A stretch of 43,772 nucleotides of DNA from Ophiocordyceps camponoti-saundersi (nom. inval.) (lineage: Eukaryota > Ascomycota > Sordariomycetes > Hypocreales > Ophiocordycipitaceae). The stretch is from NCBI GenBank assembly GCA_003339415.1, contig PDHQ01000285.1, positions 1 through 43,772 of the forward strand. Reading direction: 5' to 3'. The notes beneath the pieces were generated by a model. The model saw nothing but the letters and a program-made list of their open reading frames with translations. It was not told the origin of the DNA and made no database searches. Below, one piece after another: positions 1 to 16,388 of the stretch (positions within the stretch are counted from its first letter, which is position 1; each line of letters opens with the position of its first letter). Position numbers and translations under genes: made by a program.

Positions 1-1269
<1,269 letters not shown>

Positions 1270-1680
1270 TATTAGTTAGCCTTCGTAGTGCGCATATAGG
1301 AGGTAATAGCGATTACTAGTACTAAAAGTATAATTCTTCTAGTTTATAATATTTATCTATATCTTCTCTAAAAACGAAGGGAATTCTACGTCTACTTATA
1401 TATAAAATATCCTTACGTATACTATCTTCTTCTATACTCGATATTAGATTAAGTATAATCTAATCTATTCCCGAAACTAATCTAATATTAATTAGGAGTC
1501 TATTAAAGCTCCTATTTAAAATACTATAATAAAAATATAATCGAAACTTACCTTATTTCTTATTACTTAAGTCTCTTTAATATATCCTACGTAATATACC
1601 TTTTTTCCCCCTATCTTAAGTATATATAAATCTTATTTTATACCTATATAGATTTTAGTTATTCTTTTATAAGTCTAATA
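1270..1680. repeat. Left LTR of element V (411 bp)
   Basis: Direct copy of 7158-7568 with the same length. The differences I inspected are C/T and G/A transitions only, as RIP produces. Flanked outside by ATTTT. Confidence 0.9.
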
Positions 1681-4600
1681 TTAGTAACTTTTTCTTTTTC
1701 GGGAAAAGGCGATTTCTTAGCTTATACTAAGTTTAAGCGTTTCTCCTTTTAAGTTATAAAGCCTTAAACTTAGATATTAAGGGTATTAATATTAATTAAG
1801 CGTTTTAGCGCCTTATTCGGATTATCCTTAATTATAGCGTTTATAAGGTTATCTAAACTATTTATTTATTTAATTTCCTTAATTTCCTAGTTCTTATAGG
1901 ACTCTCTTATTAATATAATATTAATTATTAACTTCTTTTTTTTCGTAATTTTAAGCTTTATTAGATATTTATATAGTAAGTATAAGTTAGTATAGATAAT
2001 AATTTAGATTATACTTAATTTAAGTTCGGACTAAATTCTTATTAATATTAAGCTAATAAAGATACTAATATTAAAGCTAGCTAATATCTCGTATATTTCG
2101 AACGCTAGTACGAACTATATTACTTTTTTATATTTTATTAAACTTTAATAGATAATATTCCTAGAAAGCGTAAACTTATCTTTACCGCTAATCTTTTATT
2201 TAAATATAATAATATATCCGATTTATAAAAATAAGTTAGAGTTATTTATAAAAAAACTATTAATAAAAATATAAAGCTTTATATTATTTAGTAATATAGG
2301 GATATATTATAGTCCTTAGTTTTAATATTTTTATTACTATTATAACTTTTTATTAAGCTTCTTATAGTTTTTTCTATTCGGAGATTATTTTTAAGTAATA
2401 ATAGAAAGATTATAAGTAGCTTCGAGTTAATAGATAAAAGCGATATAGGTACCTTAAGTATATTATTTAAGGTACTATTAAGTATAATTTAAAGTAAAGT
2501 AGTTAATAAGTTAAATTTTAGCCGCTTAGCTTTTTTATTAAAAGGAGATCGAACTTAGGGTAAGGTTAATCTAAGATTTATTAAAATTTATAATATCCCT
2601 AGCTTAGAGAATAGTTTTAAGTTTAGTATAAAACTAAGTAATAGTTATTTACTTATCTTCTAATTATCTAAAAGCTTTTATATTAAGTATAAGGGTATTA
2701 TCGGTTTATAAACTAATAAGCTTAAAATACGCTTAATTGCTATATTTAATAAGAAGGTAAATATTAAAAGTTAACGTTTATATTTATAGCTATTAAAGAT
2801 AATAGTTTTAGTAAGTCCGAAACTAATAGATATTAGCCTTCGTAATACTATATAATAGCTTAATAATATAAATTATAATATTTAGAAAGTACCGGTCTTT
2901 TATCTTAGGGGGAAGGGTAGCGATAATAGTCCTTTTAAGGTTAAATTATAATTATAAGTATACTTAAGTAATATTACGTAAGCTTAGTTTAAATCCTAAT
3001 TAAAAGGTAGCTAAGGTAAAAGTAAAAATAAGCTACTAGCTAACTTATTATATTATTAGGGATTACGTAAAAATAGTATCTTTACCTTTATTACTATAAC
3101 TTATAATAATAAGCTTAGATTTTTTATATAAGTAATTAGTGCTTATCTTCTTAATTTCCTAAACTATATAAGCTTTAAAAACGTAAACGCTATAATACTT
3201 AATAATATTATATTTTTTAAAGGAAAAGATATTACGGCTAATAAGGTTATTAATCTCTTAAGTATCCGAGGCCTTAAAAAGTTAGCTAGCTATTATAATC
3301 TTTCCTTTAGCTTAAAGCTAAAGGGATAATAATATATTATTTTTTTCTTTTTATATTATAAAAATATTATCCGTAAAGAGATTTCGAGGAATACGTATAG
3401 TAATTCTCGGATAAGGCGTTATTTAAGATAATACTAAAATTAAATTTATATTAAGAGGAGGTAAAGTTAGTATTAATTTAAGGCTTTTATATAGAGATAT
3501 TAGAAAAGGGTAGATATATATAAATTAAAAAGAATAAGGTTCGTATAAGAGATTAACGGTAATATTATAGCTATCGATAAAAAGAAAAATATATAGTTTT
3601 ATTTATTTACTAAGTTTACGCTAAACGTAAACTTAATTATTTAAAAGTAGCTATAAAATATCGGAGATATCGGGGCTATTTTATATAAATAGAGCGTTAT
3701 AGATTATTTATTAAATATAATATTTTCGGAGTTTAGTTATAGCTTTTTAAATAGCGGTAGCTTATTGTAAAATAAAAGGGGTTAAAGCTAAGTTAAGGTA
3801 TATATATAAGTAAGCTCTAAAAATTAAAAAAGTTAGGATAAGTTTATTAAATCTTATTATATTATTAATTACTTTTATAGCTATTTATAAGATAAAATCT
3901 TAACTAATATTAAGTTAAAGTTTAGCTAAGATTACCTTATAAGCGTATTAAAAAGGAGTATAATATTATTTAACTTTCCTAACTAACTAATATACCTTAA
4001 CGGGAACTTAAGTATATATAATACCTAAGGTAATAGCTTTAGAATAAAACTCCTAAAAATCGAAGTTCTTTTTAGTATTATAATAAATAATATTAGGGGG
4101 TTTAAGGTAAATATTAATTTAGATTATACGAAAGGTATTCTAAGTATTTTTCGCAGAGAGAAATAAGAGAAACTAAGTAGCCTAGAAAGCTATAGCTTAG
4201 TCGATAGCGTATAAGATAGCTTATTAGTTAATATAGAGAATATCTACGATAACCTTAAAGTTAAAATTACGGTTATTTTTTAGCTTAAATTTAAACTATT
4301 AAAGCGTAAGGCTATTTAATTAATACTAATAATAAACTTTAAAGATAGCCTTAATAGCTTAGATATTAGTATTATATTTAGCCTAAGTAAATAGTTAGTA
4401 TAGATAGGATACGCTAAGGTGCCTAAATTATTTATAAATTTAGCATATCTTTTACTTAGTAAGATATAATATTACTTTTTCTAAAAATAAAAAGAAGAAC
4501 TAAGAATAACTTTATTTATATATAATAGGGATCTTAGTTATATTATAGATAAGGTAATTTAAAATATTACGGAAGAATATTTTTAGTTAATTTATATTTA

Positions 4601-7157
4601 CGAAGTATAAGAGGAACGGGGTTTAAGTAAGTAAAATATAGAATATAATCTTACTTACTAAGGTTATAACTTAAATAAAGCTAATAAAGGTAATAGTTTA
4701 ACTTTTACCGAATTTAATAAATATTTAGCTAGCGGTAAACTTATTAAGGGATAGTAAAAGTATAAGAAGCCGTAATACTTTAAACTAAAATTAACCTAAT
4801 ATCGATATAAATATTATATTAATATCGATTAGAATACCTTAAAATATTATCTAAGAATAGCGGTTTATTAAAGTAAAATAAGTAATAGAAGCTATAATAA
4901 GTACGGGCTTATAAAGGTTATCTCTTATTAGGAAATATATATATACTAACTAATATAATATTTTAGCTACTTAAGGTAATATTAATAATAAGTTTTCTAT
5001 TAGTTTTATAATTTAGGGTATATAAAATATTTAAGTTAATTATATAAATAATAAAATATAGTATAAAATTTCGGTAAGTTTATAAGATAGGAGTGCCTAT
5101 CCGTTATCGCTATCTTCCTTTACTATTTTTTTTATCTTTTCGAATTTTATAAGATAAGCGTTAAAGTTAACTTTTATACTAGTAAAAATATAATAAGCTA
5201 GAAACGTATATTTAAATACTTTACGTTCCTTTTTTATATATTTAGAGGATTAATATCTAATCTTACTATAAATAAAGTACTTATAATTTTATAAGGTATC
5301 GGCTTTTAGGTTATAAGTAGAGTTATTTTTACCGTTATTACGATATTAGTTTAAGGGCCGGTTAAAGGTTTTCTAATATCGGCGATTAAGGTAGAAAATA
5401 TCGGGGCTTAAAGCGTTAGGAGGAGGTAATAGTAGGTAAGAGCTTTAAATATACTATAAGCTACTAAATTAACGAGTTAGGGCTATTTCTAAAAAGGAAC
5501 GGAGGTTAAATATAAGTATCTTTATATCTTTCGTAAGTTTAAAAAGTATAAATTCTAATTTAAGGACGCCTTAGTAAGCGTTAATAAGAGTTATTTATAA
5601 AAGGACGTTACTAATATAATTAGAACTAAAAGTATATTAATAAAAATCTAATTTATTAAAAAGTTTTTATAAGATTTTATATAATTTACTCTTAAGGTAT
5701 AAAGTCCGAATTATCTAATAAGTAGTAGATATTTAATTTATATAATAATAAAAGTAGTTAATATTTATATTAAAATACTTTTATATTTAAAGATATATAT
5801 TATAGAAAGTAGAAAATTAGTTAATATAATTAAGATAATATTATCTTACTTAGCTTAAAAGAATACGTGGAAAAATCGTATAAAAATAAAATAGGTAAAT
5901 CTCTAATATAAAGTAAGTATTTATAAAAATATAAACCTTATTATCTAAGAGGTTATAAGGTTTGCTTAAATATATAGTATTCTTATTTTAAATTTTAGTA
6001 AATTAAGTAATTATTTTTAAATTAATATATATATTAGGAAATTTAATTAGGGGTAGTATAGAGAAAGTAAAAGCATCTAATATAAGTTTATTCTAAAATT
6101 AAGGTATTTTTAATAAAAGTCCTTATTAATATCGATAAAGTTTTATATCGATATCTAAATAAGGATCTTAGCTATTAATATTAAGTTTAGCTATACTTAC
6201 TAATAGTTTTTTAATAAGCGTATTTAGTAGGGATTATATTTTTTAAGCGGTAGCTTAAGGGTTTTAGAATTAGTATATTATCGGTTATTAGGTAAGTTAA
6301 ACTAATAGGTTTTAAGATAATATATCTAATTATAATACTTAAAAGTTAGGGATAATTTAGATTTAGATATTCTTAGCGTCTAAGCTAGGCCTTAGTTAAG
6401 GTGCTATTTACTATTACGAGGTAAGTATAGTAATAGTTTAGGTTTTTATTTTAGTTTCTAATATTAATCTAATAAGGATTATAAATCTTAGTTTAAAAAA
6501 GGTTTTACTATATACTTAAGCTAGCTATATAAGAGGTTTATCTATATTTAGAAATTTTTTAAGTTTTTTTAGGGCGGGTTTTTTAAATTTACTAATATAA
6601 ATTCCTTATCTTATAAGAAAGCTTTAAGTAAGGTCTCTTATAAATACTTATCTTATTTCCTATATTTTTATTTTCTAGCTAGTAAAATATTATTAGAAAA
6701 GGTTAAATAAAGCGAGATTAAAGAGTTACTTATTACTTTTAATAAATAAGATAAATCTTATTATCGCTAATTTAATTATCTTTACGTTCTCGTAATCTCC
6801 TAGTATATTATTATCTTAGCGATCTAAGTTAAACTAATTCTAATATTATTTCGGGATCTTAGTATATCTAAATATTTCCTAGGTTAGCTAGTTATAATAT
6901 TTAAGGAGTTCTATTTTATTTTTAGGAGGGATATTTATAATTATAAGTAAGTTTTTAAACTAGCTTTAGATAGATATTATAAAGTATTTAAGTTAGCTTT
7001 TTTAAGAGTTCTAAAAGAGGTTTTATATAGCCTTTTATTAACTCTTTAATCAATTATAGCTTACCTTTATATAGTTATTTTTATAAAAGTCTACTATTAA
7101 GGTTAATTATTCTATCCTTATTAATTTATAGTTAATTAAATTTTAACTATTAATTAA

Positions 7158-7568
7158 TATTAGTTAGCTTTCGTAATATATATATAGGAGTTAATAGCGA
7201 TTATTAATACTAAAAGTATAATTCTTCTAGTTTATAATATTCGTCTATATTTTCTTTAAAAATAAAAGGAATTCTATATCTACTTATATATAAAATATCC
7301 TTATATATACTCTCTTCTTCTATACTCGGTATTAGATTAAGTATAATCTAATCTTTTCCCGAAACTAATCTAATATCGACTAGGAGTCTATTAAAGCTCC
7401 TATCTAAAATATTATAATAAAAATATAATCGAAACTTACCTTACTTCTTATTACTTAAGTCTCTCTAATATATCCTACGTAATATACCCCTTTTCCCCCT
7501 ATCTTAAGTATATATAGATCTTATTTTATACTTATATAGATTTTAGTTATTTTTATATAAGTTTAATA
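7158..7568. repeat. Right LTR of element V (411 bp)
   Basis: Direct copy of the left LTR, without visible insertions or deletions. It is more heavily mutated than the left copy (for example CGTAGTGCGCATA on the left is CGTAATATATATA here). Followed by ATTTT. Confidence 0.9.
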
Positions 7569-7573
7569 ATTTT

Positions 7574-10282
7574 ATATAAGTATATAGTAAGCTTTTTCTT
7601 TTATAATTAGGATATTTTACTCTTTTTTAAGGAATTTATTTTACTTAATATATTATAAAAGCTTTAGATATTATAAAGGCTTTTAATATATAAATAATAA
7701 TAATAATAACTAAGGTAAGGAACTTAAAACTTATTATTTTATACTTAATAAAGTTTACCTTAATTAATTAGCTACTTAATATACTTATAATAAAAATTAT
7801 CTTTTAAGAAAATTACTCTTAGTAAGTATTTTACTTTTAATATAAGTTAGTTATAAATTAAAATAAAATTAAAAGGTTATTTATTTAATTAAAAAAATAA
7901 AATTATATAATTCTTTAATTATATAATTAAAAATAACCCCCCCTTTTTATATATTTTTAAGCTTAAAGTTATTAATTAATATAAATAATTTCTTAATTAA
8001 GAAAGCTTTTTAATTAAGAAAGCTTAATATATAGCTATATCTTATAATAATATTTATACGCTAATATGCCTTATATAGCTTAAAACTATCTTATATATAT
8101 TTTAAAAAAGGGAAAAACCGGAGAACTTAAAGTAAAACCCTCCCCTTAAGCGTTACCTTAGCTTTAAGTTAAACCCTGCCTATACCCGGTATTTTATATA
8201 TTTAATAAGTTAGGTATTAACTAATAATTTAAAAGCTAATATTTTCCTTAAAGCGGACTCTGCGGTAATAAAAATATATATAAATTAAATCTAGTATAAA
8301 GTCTATATAGCTTACTTATCTTTTTAGCTATTATTATTACTATAAACTAAATCCTTATATTTAGTTAAAATAGCTTTAATAATTTAATTAATTATAGCTT
8401 TATTAATATAATTTAATAATATATAAAAATTTTACTATCTTATAATAAACTTTATAATAGCTAATTTTAAAAAATAGTTAAATTATTATAATAAAGCTAT
8501 AAATAAGTATAGAGTTAGAGTTAAAAAAGGGAGTATTATTATATTTGCTTTTTAGCGTTTTTATTTTAGCTATTATTAGTTTCTAGTTAGTATTAGAGGA
8601 GAATAAAGGGCGGTATATATAGAGTTTTAGTTTATAAATTTCTAAAATTAAATAGCGTATATATTTTTCACTTAGTCTTATATTACTTTTATTTTAAAAT
8701 AAAGTTAACTTTACTTAAAGTAAAACTATTAATAAAAAAAATAATAATATAATCTTTTTTTATAAGCTATAAAATAAATAAACTCGCCCTTTATATATAA
8801 AATTATAAAATACTTATTATATTATAGCTTTATTATATAATATTTAGTAATATATTTAAGTTAGTAATATTTAAAATATTATTAAAATTAAATTTTTAAT
8901 ATATAAAATTTAATATTAAAAATCTTTACTTATATTATTATATTTTTATTATAAATTTAATTTATATTTATTACGCTATTAATAATAATTATTAAAAAAC
9001 TCCGCTTAGTTTTAAAAAATATCTTTTTATATATAATTATATTACTAAGATTTTATTTAATACTTTAATTTTTTTTAAAAAAGCTTTTTTATTATTTTAA
9101 TATAAAGCTTATATTAATACCTTTTTTATAATAAAAATATAACCTTTACTAATTAAATATACTTTTTTTAAAAAATAATATAAAGCTATTTTAAATCGAA
9201 TCGGAGCTTATAAATAATATTTTAAAATATTACTATAATATCGCTATTAAGTAGTTTCTTTATTATAAAAGCTTAGCCTTAATTATAAAGTTTATAGTTA
9301 ATATTTATTATAATTATTTTAAAGCTTTAAACTTAAAGTAAAATAGCTATAAAGTTAAAATAAATTATAAGCTATTATTTATATTATTTAAGAATTTACT
9401 TTTTAATAGTTTTCTTTAGCGCTTTAGCTATAATTATAGCTTATATTAAAAAAGTTCCGCTCCCCTTAAAGCTATAGAATAAAGAGGAAATTATAGCTAT
9501 AATAGCTAAAAAGATATTACTAATTAATAAAGTTAAAGTAAAAAAAGCGCCTCCCTAAACCTTTTCGGACTTTATTACTTATTTAATAATTACTTATATA
9601 AAGATAAAAGTATTTTTTAAAATAATCTTATTAATATTTACCTTAGCTTTTAATAAAATAATAAGTATAATAAACCCTTAAGTTTAAGATTATTATAATT
9701 TAAAGTAAAGCTATATTCTAAGTAAAAAAATTTTTGCAGTTATAATTAGCTTATATAATATCGCCTCCCCCTTAAAATCGCTTCGGGCGCGGCTAGCTAT
9801 TACTATAAGGTAATAGAGGGAGTAAAATCCGCTTATAATATAAGAATAAGAAGTTTATATTTATATCGCTATAAGCGTATAGTTTATAGAATATATAAAA
9901 GTTATATAGCTATATATTAAAAAGTTAAAAAGTATATATTTACTTAATAAAAAGATATATATTAATATAAGAGGTAATATATATTTATATATAAAATAAT
10001 ATATATTATTTCTTATCTTTTCCTTATTATTTATTTTTCCTTATTTCCTTCTTCCTTATATTATATACTATTATTATAATTAATAGTTATTTCTTTTATA
10101 TATATAAAATAACTAACCTAGCCCTAAATTAAACGCGGTTTTATAATATAGCGGGGGGTTTTACCTCCTTAAAGGGTTTTTCTTACTTTACTTACTATTA
10201 AAGTTTTAGCAGCTTCCCTTAGCTTTTAAAATATTATAATAATAATATATAAGTATTATTTAAACTAGCTTAGCTTTTAAGT
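7574..10282. other. AT-rich mutated DNA, no gene seen
   Basis: This stretch lies between element V and element I. CA and TG are nearly absent, so it was once repetitive and mutated, or close to something that was. It holds a short tandem TTAATTAAGAAAGCTT (about 7994-8023) and less AT-rich patches near 8117-8190 and 9770-9835. No LTR pair, terminal inverted repeat or readable protein remnant is evident to me. It may be an older transposon fragment. Confidence 0.5.
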
Positions 10283-10287
10283 CTTAC

Positions 10288-10610
10288 TATTACACGCTAG
10301 CACTTATAAGAATTTCCCCTAAATATTTTATAATAATTTCTAAGGATTTCTAATTATAGTTATATAACTTATAGAAACCTTATCGTAAAATTACCTAAAA
10401 AGGACTTTAAAGGAAATTACTAAGAAATATAATTACCTCCTTATTAGGATTTTACTATACCCTCTCCTATCTCTATTAGTATATACTTATATATATTTTA
10501 TAAAGATTTTACTTATAAGAGTTTTTCCTTTTTTTTCCTTTCTTCTTAGCTTAGAATTTTTATTTATAATATTAATATTATTATTTATTTAATATAGCTT
10601 AGCTATAATA
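10288..10610 (+). repeat. 5' LTR of element I (about 323 bp)
   Basis: It starts TATTACACGCTAG and ends CTATAATA, corresponding to a mutated TGTTA...TAACA. It belongs to the LTR family found at 18601, 24270, 25545 and, reversed, at 33468 and 39096. It lacks the 42-bp duplication seen in the element II LTRs. Confidence 0.88.
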
Positions 10611-13600
10611 TTATTCTAAGCGTACTTTTTACTAATAAGCGATTAGAAAATATATACCTAACTTTTATATCCTTATATAAGATAGAAAAAAACTTATATA
10701 TAATTAAAACTTAAATTATAATTAGCTTTAAGATATATATTTAGAGCCTTTAATTAAATTCTTTAGCGATTAAAGAGACTTACTTTAAAAACGCTAAATC
10801 TTATAATAAAATAAAGTTTTAGCGGAAACTAAATTATAATTATAGCTACTTTATTATAAAATATAGCTAATATAATTATATTATAAAAATAATATATAGA
10901 AATAATATAATTATAAGTATAAATTATAAAATTTTAAAGTTAGTAAATTTAGAAAATTTAAAACTTAAATATAAATAAAACTTATTAAAAATATTAACTA
11001 TATTTAAAATAAGTAAAAAGATATTTATTCTAACCGGAAAAGCCGCTTAAAATATTTTTATACTAGTTACTTTAGTAAAATAGCTAAACCCCTTTTACTT
11101 AAATATTACTAAAATTCGCTATAAAGAAATAAGTAAGTTTTTAAGTAAAAAGGAGGACTTTAATATTTTCCTTATAAACTTAAAAAATAAAATAAAATCT
11201 AATAAAATAATTTTCTATAATAAGTAAGATAAAATAAGTATTTTATTTTATATTTTAAAAAGGAAAGCTTATAAATTTTTAAAAACTTAGTATAATTTAA
11301 AAAAATATTTTTTTTCTAAATTAGCTAAGATAATTTAATACTTAAAGTTTATTTATAGAAGTCCGAAGAAATTCGCTAAAGCTATAAACTAACTTTATAA
11401 ACTAAACTTTATATTAACCGGTAAGTAAGAAATTTAAAAGTTCCTTACTAAGTTTAATTACTTTATAGCTAATACTTAAGTTTTTTAGCTTAAATTAAAT
11501 ATACGCTTTAAAATTATTTACTTACTAACTTTAACTTAAGCTTTTTTATAAAAGCTAAACATTTATATATAATATATAAAGAATTTTATAAATATATAAA
11601 AAATATTATATTTTACTAGGAAAAGGAATTTACTTATTAAGAAGCTATATAGAAAGCTTACTAAGGCGAAAAGATTATTTTAATAATATAAAGAAAGAAA
11701 ACTATAATTATAATTATAACCTTATATTAAAAGGGCTAGCTTTTAAGTAAAGATAAAAAGAAAGTTTATTAAGGAAATAGTATTTATTTTATTTTTAGAA
11801 AGAAAGGCTATATAGCTAAAAACTACCTTAACTAATAGAAAATAAAAAGAGTTTTTAAAGTTTAAACGCCCCCGCTTAATTTTATTTAATCGGATAATTT
11901 TAATTTAAAAAAAAGTAAAATTTTTATAAAGCTTCTTAATAATCTTAAAAATATTATATATAAGATAGAAAATAAAAAAGTTATTTACTATTAATAGTTA
12001 AGTTTAAGTTAATAATATTACTTTTTATACTTTTACCTTATATAATATTAGAGTAAATATTTATCTTCTAATTAGCTATTATTTTATAAAGTAAATAATA
12101 ATATATTTAAGCGCTAAGCTTATATTTATTTATCTTATTCCTTTTATTAATTTCTAAAGCTATTAAGCTAGCTTAGTTTATAAGTATTTAATTATTATCT
12201 TAATAATTAATAAATAATATTTTTTTTAAAAAATTTATTAAGTAACTAATTACGCTTAGGATTTTTTTATTAGCTTATTTTAAATAATTTAAAAAAAGAT
12301 TATTACTTAACTATATAGCCTAGAAGCTAGTTTAGCTAGATAACTTACTTATCTTTACTAAATACTCGCCCTTAATCCTATTATTAAAAAAGCCCCTTTT
12401 TACTAAAAATCCGGATCCGGCTATTTAAGTAAATACTAAACGCTAAAACCGCCTTCTTTATTAAGATAAGTATAAGTACTAGATCCTCTAATATTTATAA
12501 AAGAAAAAAGACTTTATATAGCTTACGAAGGAAAAAAAGCTAGCTTAAACTTAAAGCGAAAATAATTAAAATACTAATAATAAAAATTAAAATATTTTAA
12601 AAAAGTAGCTTATTTACTAAGTATAATAAAATATTTACTATATATAATAATAAAAGATAACCTTATTAATACTTATAACTTTTATAAAATTAGAAAATAA
12701 TAATAAAAACTTAATTATAATCGCAAAGCTAAGCTTAGCTAGCTATATATATATAAAATAGAAAATCTTATTCTTTTAAAAAGAAAAGCTTAAGTATATT
12801 ACTTATATATATAATATAATTCCTCTAGCCCTTATATATCTTAAAAGATCTTTTAGTAAAAAAAAGCTTATATTTTTACTAGCTTTTAACTTAGTTATAA
12901 TATTACTTTAAAACTTAAAAAGCCCTTAAACTTAATAAGACCTTTTTCTTATAAAACGCTTATAAAATACCTATTTTTAGAAAAAGAGATTATTAATTAT
13001 TTACTTAAGATTAAGTTTATTAAGCTAGATATTAGCCGTTATACCGCCTTTATTCTTTTCACGCTAAAGCTATATTTAATAGCTTAGCGTTTTTATATTA
13101 ATTACTAATAAATAAATAATTATTTAAAAAGTTAAATCTTACTTACTCCCTTTTTAGAAAATATAGCGTTTAGCTATTAAGAGGCGAAATAGTTTTTAAA
13201 AATTAATCTTAGTTTAATATTTTACTATTTTTATCTTAACCTTAACTCTAAGTATTTTACGGCTTTTTATATAAAGTTTAATATATTTTATTAGATTATT
13301 CTCTTATTTAGCTTTAAGGTAATATTTACTTAATTTTAAAATTTTATTAATAATTAATTTTATAATCTTTTTAACTATTATATAAATATATATATTAATA
13401 ATATATTAATTTACTTAAATAGTAAAGAAGAGGAATATTAAAAAATATTAAAAAATAATTTAGCGCTTATATTAAGCGAACTTATAAAAGGATATTTAAA
13501 AATTAAAATTTAATATTATAAAAATTAACTACCTTAAAGTAATATTATATATAAGTTAAAGAATAAGTATAAACTTTTATAAAATATAAGCAATCTAAGA

Positions 13601-14358
13601 TTAAAAATTTAAAGATTTTTAAAATTATAAAGCTATTTATTAATTTATAAGACTTTATAACTTTATTTAGATCTTTTATTATTATATAAATACTACCGCT
13701 AAGCTTTTAAATTATCTCTTAAAGAAAAATACCACTTTTAAGCTTAGACCTAAATAAAAGAAAGCTTTTAATAAGATAAAGGAACTAGCTATATAAGCCT
13801 TAATACTCGCTTTCTTCTATTTAAAACTCCTAACCTAAGTTAAAATTAACGCTTCTTAAAACGCTATAACTAATATATTTTAATAATAATAAGATAATTA
13901 AATATAAAAGCTTATAAGCTTTTTTTTAAAAAATAATAAACTTAGCTAAATATATATATTTAAATTAAAACTATAAACTCTTTATTATTATATAAAGCTT
14001 TAAGTATTTTTACTTAGAATTACTTAGTTAGAAATTTAATATAATTACGGATTATAAGGCCTTAGTTTATTTTATAATTAAAAACTACTCTTTATTTATT
14101 AAGTTTAATAATCTAATTTCTTTACTTAGTTTAATATTTATTTCCTATATTAACTTAGCTAGCTAAATATAGCCGCTAATACCTTTTTATATAAAATAGC
14201 TAAGCTTTTAATTATAAAAGCTTATAAAAAGGAAGAAAGGACGCTTATAATAATTCCCCTAAAAAGCTTTAAATTTAAAGCCTTAACTTTAGCTCTTATA
14301 ATCGCCCTTATTTACCTAATAAAAAACTTTATCTTATTTAAAGCGGAGTTAATATAAC

Positions 14359-14866
14359 TATTAGAATATATATATCGCTAGCTACTTAGGAACATAATAC
14401 GCGTTAAATACGCGTGGCACGTATCGCAGAGATAACTATCTTTATATAAATAAAGTAGGAGGTTAGGGATACGTATAAAGAGGAGTCGAACTCGAGATAA
14501 TATTAATCTAAGACTAATATAATATTAATATAATATACGAAGTTAATATAAAAAGAGGATAGGGAGGTAATTAGTAGAAAAAGGAATATATATATAATAT
14601 ATTTACTTTTCTATATTTTTTAAGAAAAAGATAAGTTATAAGTAAAATTATTATTTAATCTTTTATAACTTTATTAGCTAAAATATATTATATAGTAAAT
14701 ATAATACTCCTATACGCTATATAATTTAGATAAGTTACCTAAACTTTATTATCTAAGTTAATATAGTATATATATTCTAAGTTTAATTTATTAATATTTT
14801 TACTATAAAAAATCTATAATATAATTTTAGCTACCTATTTAGCTTAAGAAAGATACCTAACTAATA
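14359..14866 (+). repeat. 5' LTR of element III (508 bp)
   Basis: Direct copy of 17437-17944 at the same length. The differences I inspected are all transitions (for example GTGGCACG against GTAGTACG). It keeps several CA/TG sites that the other copy has lost. Confidence 0.9.
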
Positions 14867-16346
14867 TTAATTAGTAATAAAGCTAGGTTATATCGTAAAC
14901 TTAATTATTTTTTATTACTTAAAAACTTAGTTAACTAATATAAGCTAAAATATTAGCTTTATTATTATTTAACCTTAGTTTAAATTAGAAATAGAAAAGT
15001 AATTTAAATAGTAAATATTTATTAAAATACTAACTCCTAGGAAATTATAATTACTATTTTAATAATATATAAATATATTTTAACTAATATCTAATTAGTA
15101 ACTTAATAATTTAGATATCTTAGTACTTAGCGATAACTTATTATAAGTTAATATTATCTATTTTTTCTTCTCTTTATTTTTAGTTTAGGATTTTTAGAAA
15201 CTTATTTTAATTTTAACTTAAAATCTTATTAACCTTAGATTAGTTTTAATAATTATTTTATAATTATTATTTACTAAGCTTTTATAAGTTTAGTATTAGA
15301 AATCTTTTATAATTAAGTTAATTTAGTAATATATAAAAAATAAAAATAAGAAAAGATAAAAATAATAAGAAAAGATAAAGTAAAATCCCTAAAATTAAAG
15401 TCCCTTACTTTTACTCTTAATATAAATATCTAAAAAAGCGCGATATATAATAATCGTATAAGGCCGGCTAAGTAATATTACTATATTAGTAATATTAGTT
15501 AGATATTAACTTAAATATAAATAAAGATTAGATTATTATTAAACTTATTTTAGTATATTAATCTTTATATAAAAATATATTATCGCTTATAAATATAATA
15601 AAAGCTTATATAAAAGTAATAATAGCTAAGATAATTTATTAAATTAATATTAGTTTATATAAAATTAAATTTTAATAAGCTATATATATATTATTATATT
15701 AAATACCTTTTTTAGTATATTAATAATAAGTAATTATTAGCTAAAATATTTATTCCTAATAAGCGTTAATAGCTAGCTTTTACTTATTTATATAGCTAAT
15801 ATAATTTTAGTACGGGGGTACTTTCTTAATATCGCCGCGCTAAATAATATCGCGCTACGCTTAAGATAATAGTATAAGCGGCGGCGGGAATATAAAAAGA
15901 TTACGCTTAGCGGGTTATACTTAATAAAATATAATAAGTATTATTATTAGCGTAAGCGATAATATTCGCGGGCGCGAGCGAAAAATAATCGCGGATACCG
16001 TAAAAAAAGCTTATAAGGGGCGTATAAAAGAGATAGGAGTAGAACGCGCGTAATACGCGTTTAAAGCTAAATTTAAAATATATTAGAAACTAGGTTAATT
16101 TTAACTTATAGCTAATATAAATTAAAGCTAGAATTAATATACTTTTACGCCGCTAGTAAATTAAAGCTTTAAAAATATCGTTATTATTAATATTATTCTT
16201 AAACTTAGGATTTAAAATAATAATTTAATAACCGCGTAAAGCGGTAAGTATATAAGAGGGCAGTTTTAATATATAATAAATCTTAAGTTAAGGTTAGTAA
16301 AAGCTTATTACGATATTAACTTAAAATTAACTTAAACTTACTTTTT

Positions 16347-16349
<3 letters not shown>

Positions 16350-16385
<36 letters not shown>
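16350..16385. repeat. (ATA)n microsatellite in element III
   Basis: About eleven ATA/TAA units lie within the internal region of element III. Such runs contain no CA or TG and so are unaffected by RIP. Confidence 0.85.

Positions 16386-16388
<3 letters not shown>

Larger units (their letters stand above)
1270..7568. mobile_element. Element V: full-length RIP-mutated LTR retrotransposon, superfamily unassigned
   Basis: Two direct repeats of exactly 411 bases (1270-1680 and 7158-7568) bound about 5.5 kb of internal DNA. Both start TATTAGTTAGC and end in TTAATA or CTAATA, which fits a mutated TG...CA LTR. The bases just outside are ATTTT on both sides (1265-1269 and 7569-7573), a 5-bp target-site duplication. 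The repeats, their equal length and the duplication make an LTR element certain enough. The internal region is moderately AT-rich and full of TAA/TAG in every frame. I could not recognise a reverse transcriptase motif, so neither Gypsy nor Copia is claimed. A purine-rich stretch read on the minus strand just inside the left LTR (1681-1702) could be a polypurine tract, which would put the element on the minus strand. That is weak evidence. Confidence 0.88.

Noticed and set aside
7574..10282. Open frames or a DNA transposase in the AT-rich DNA
   Set aside because: I tried to recognise DDE transposase or helicase motifs and saw none; stops occur in all frames.
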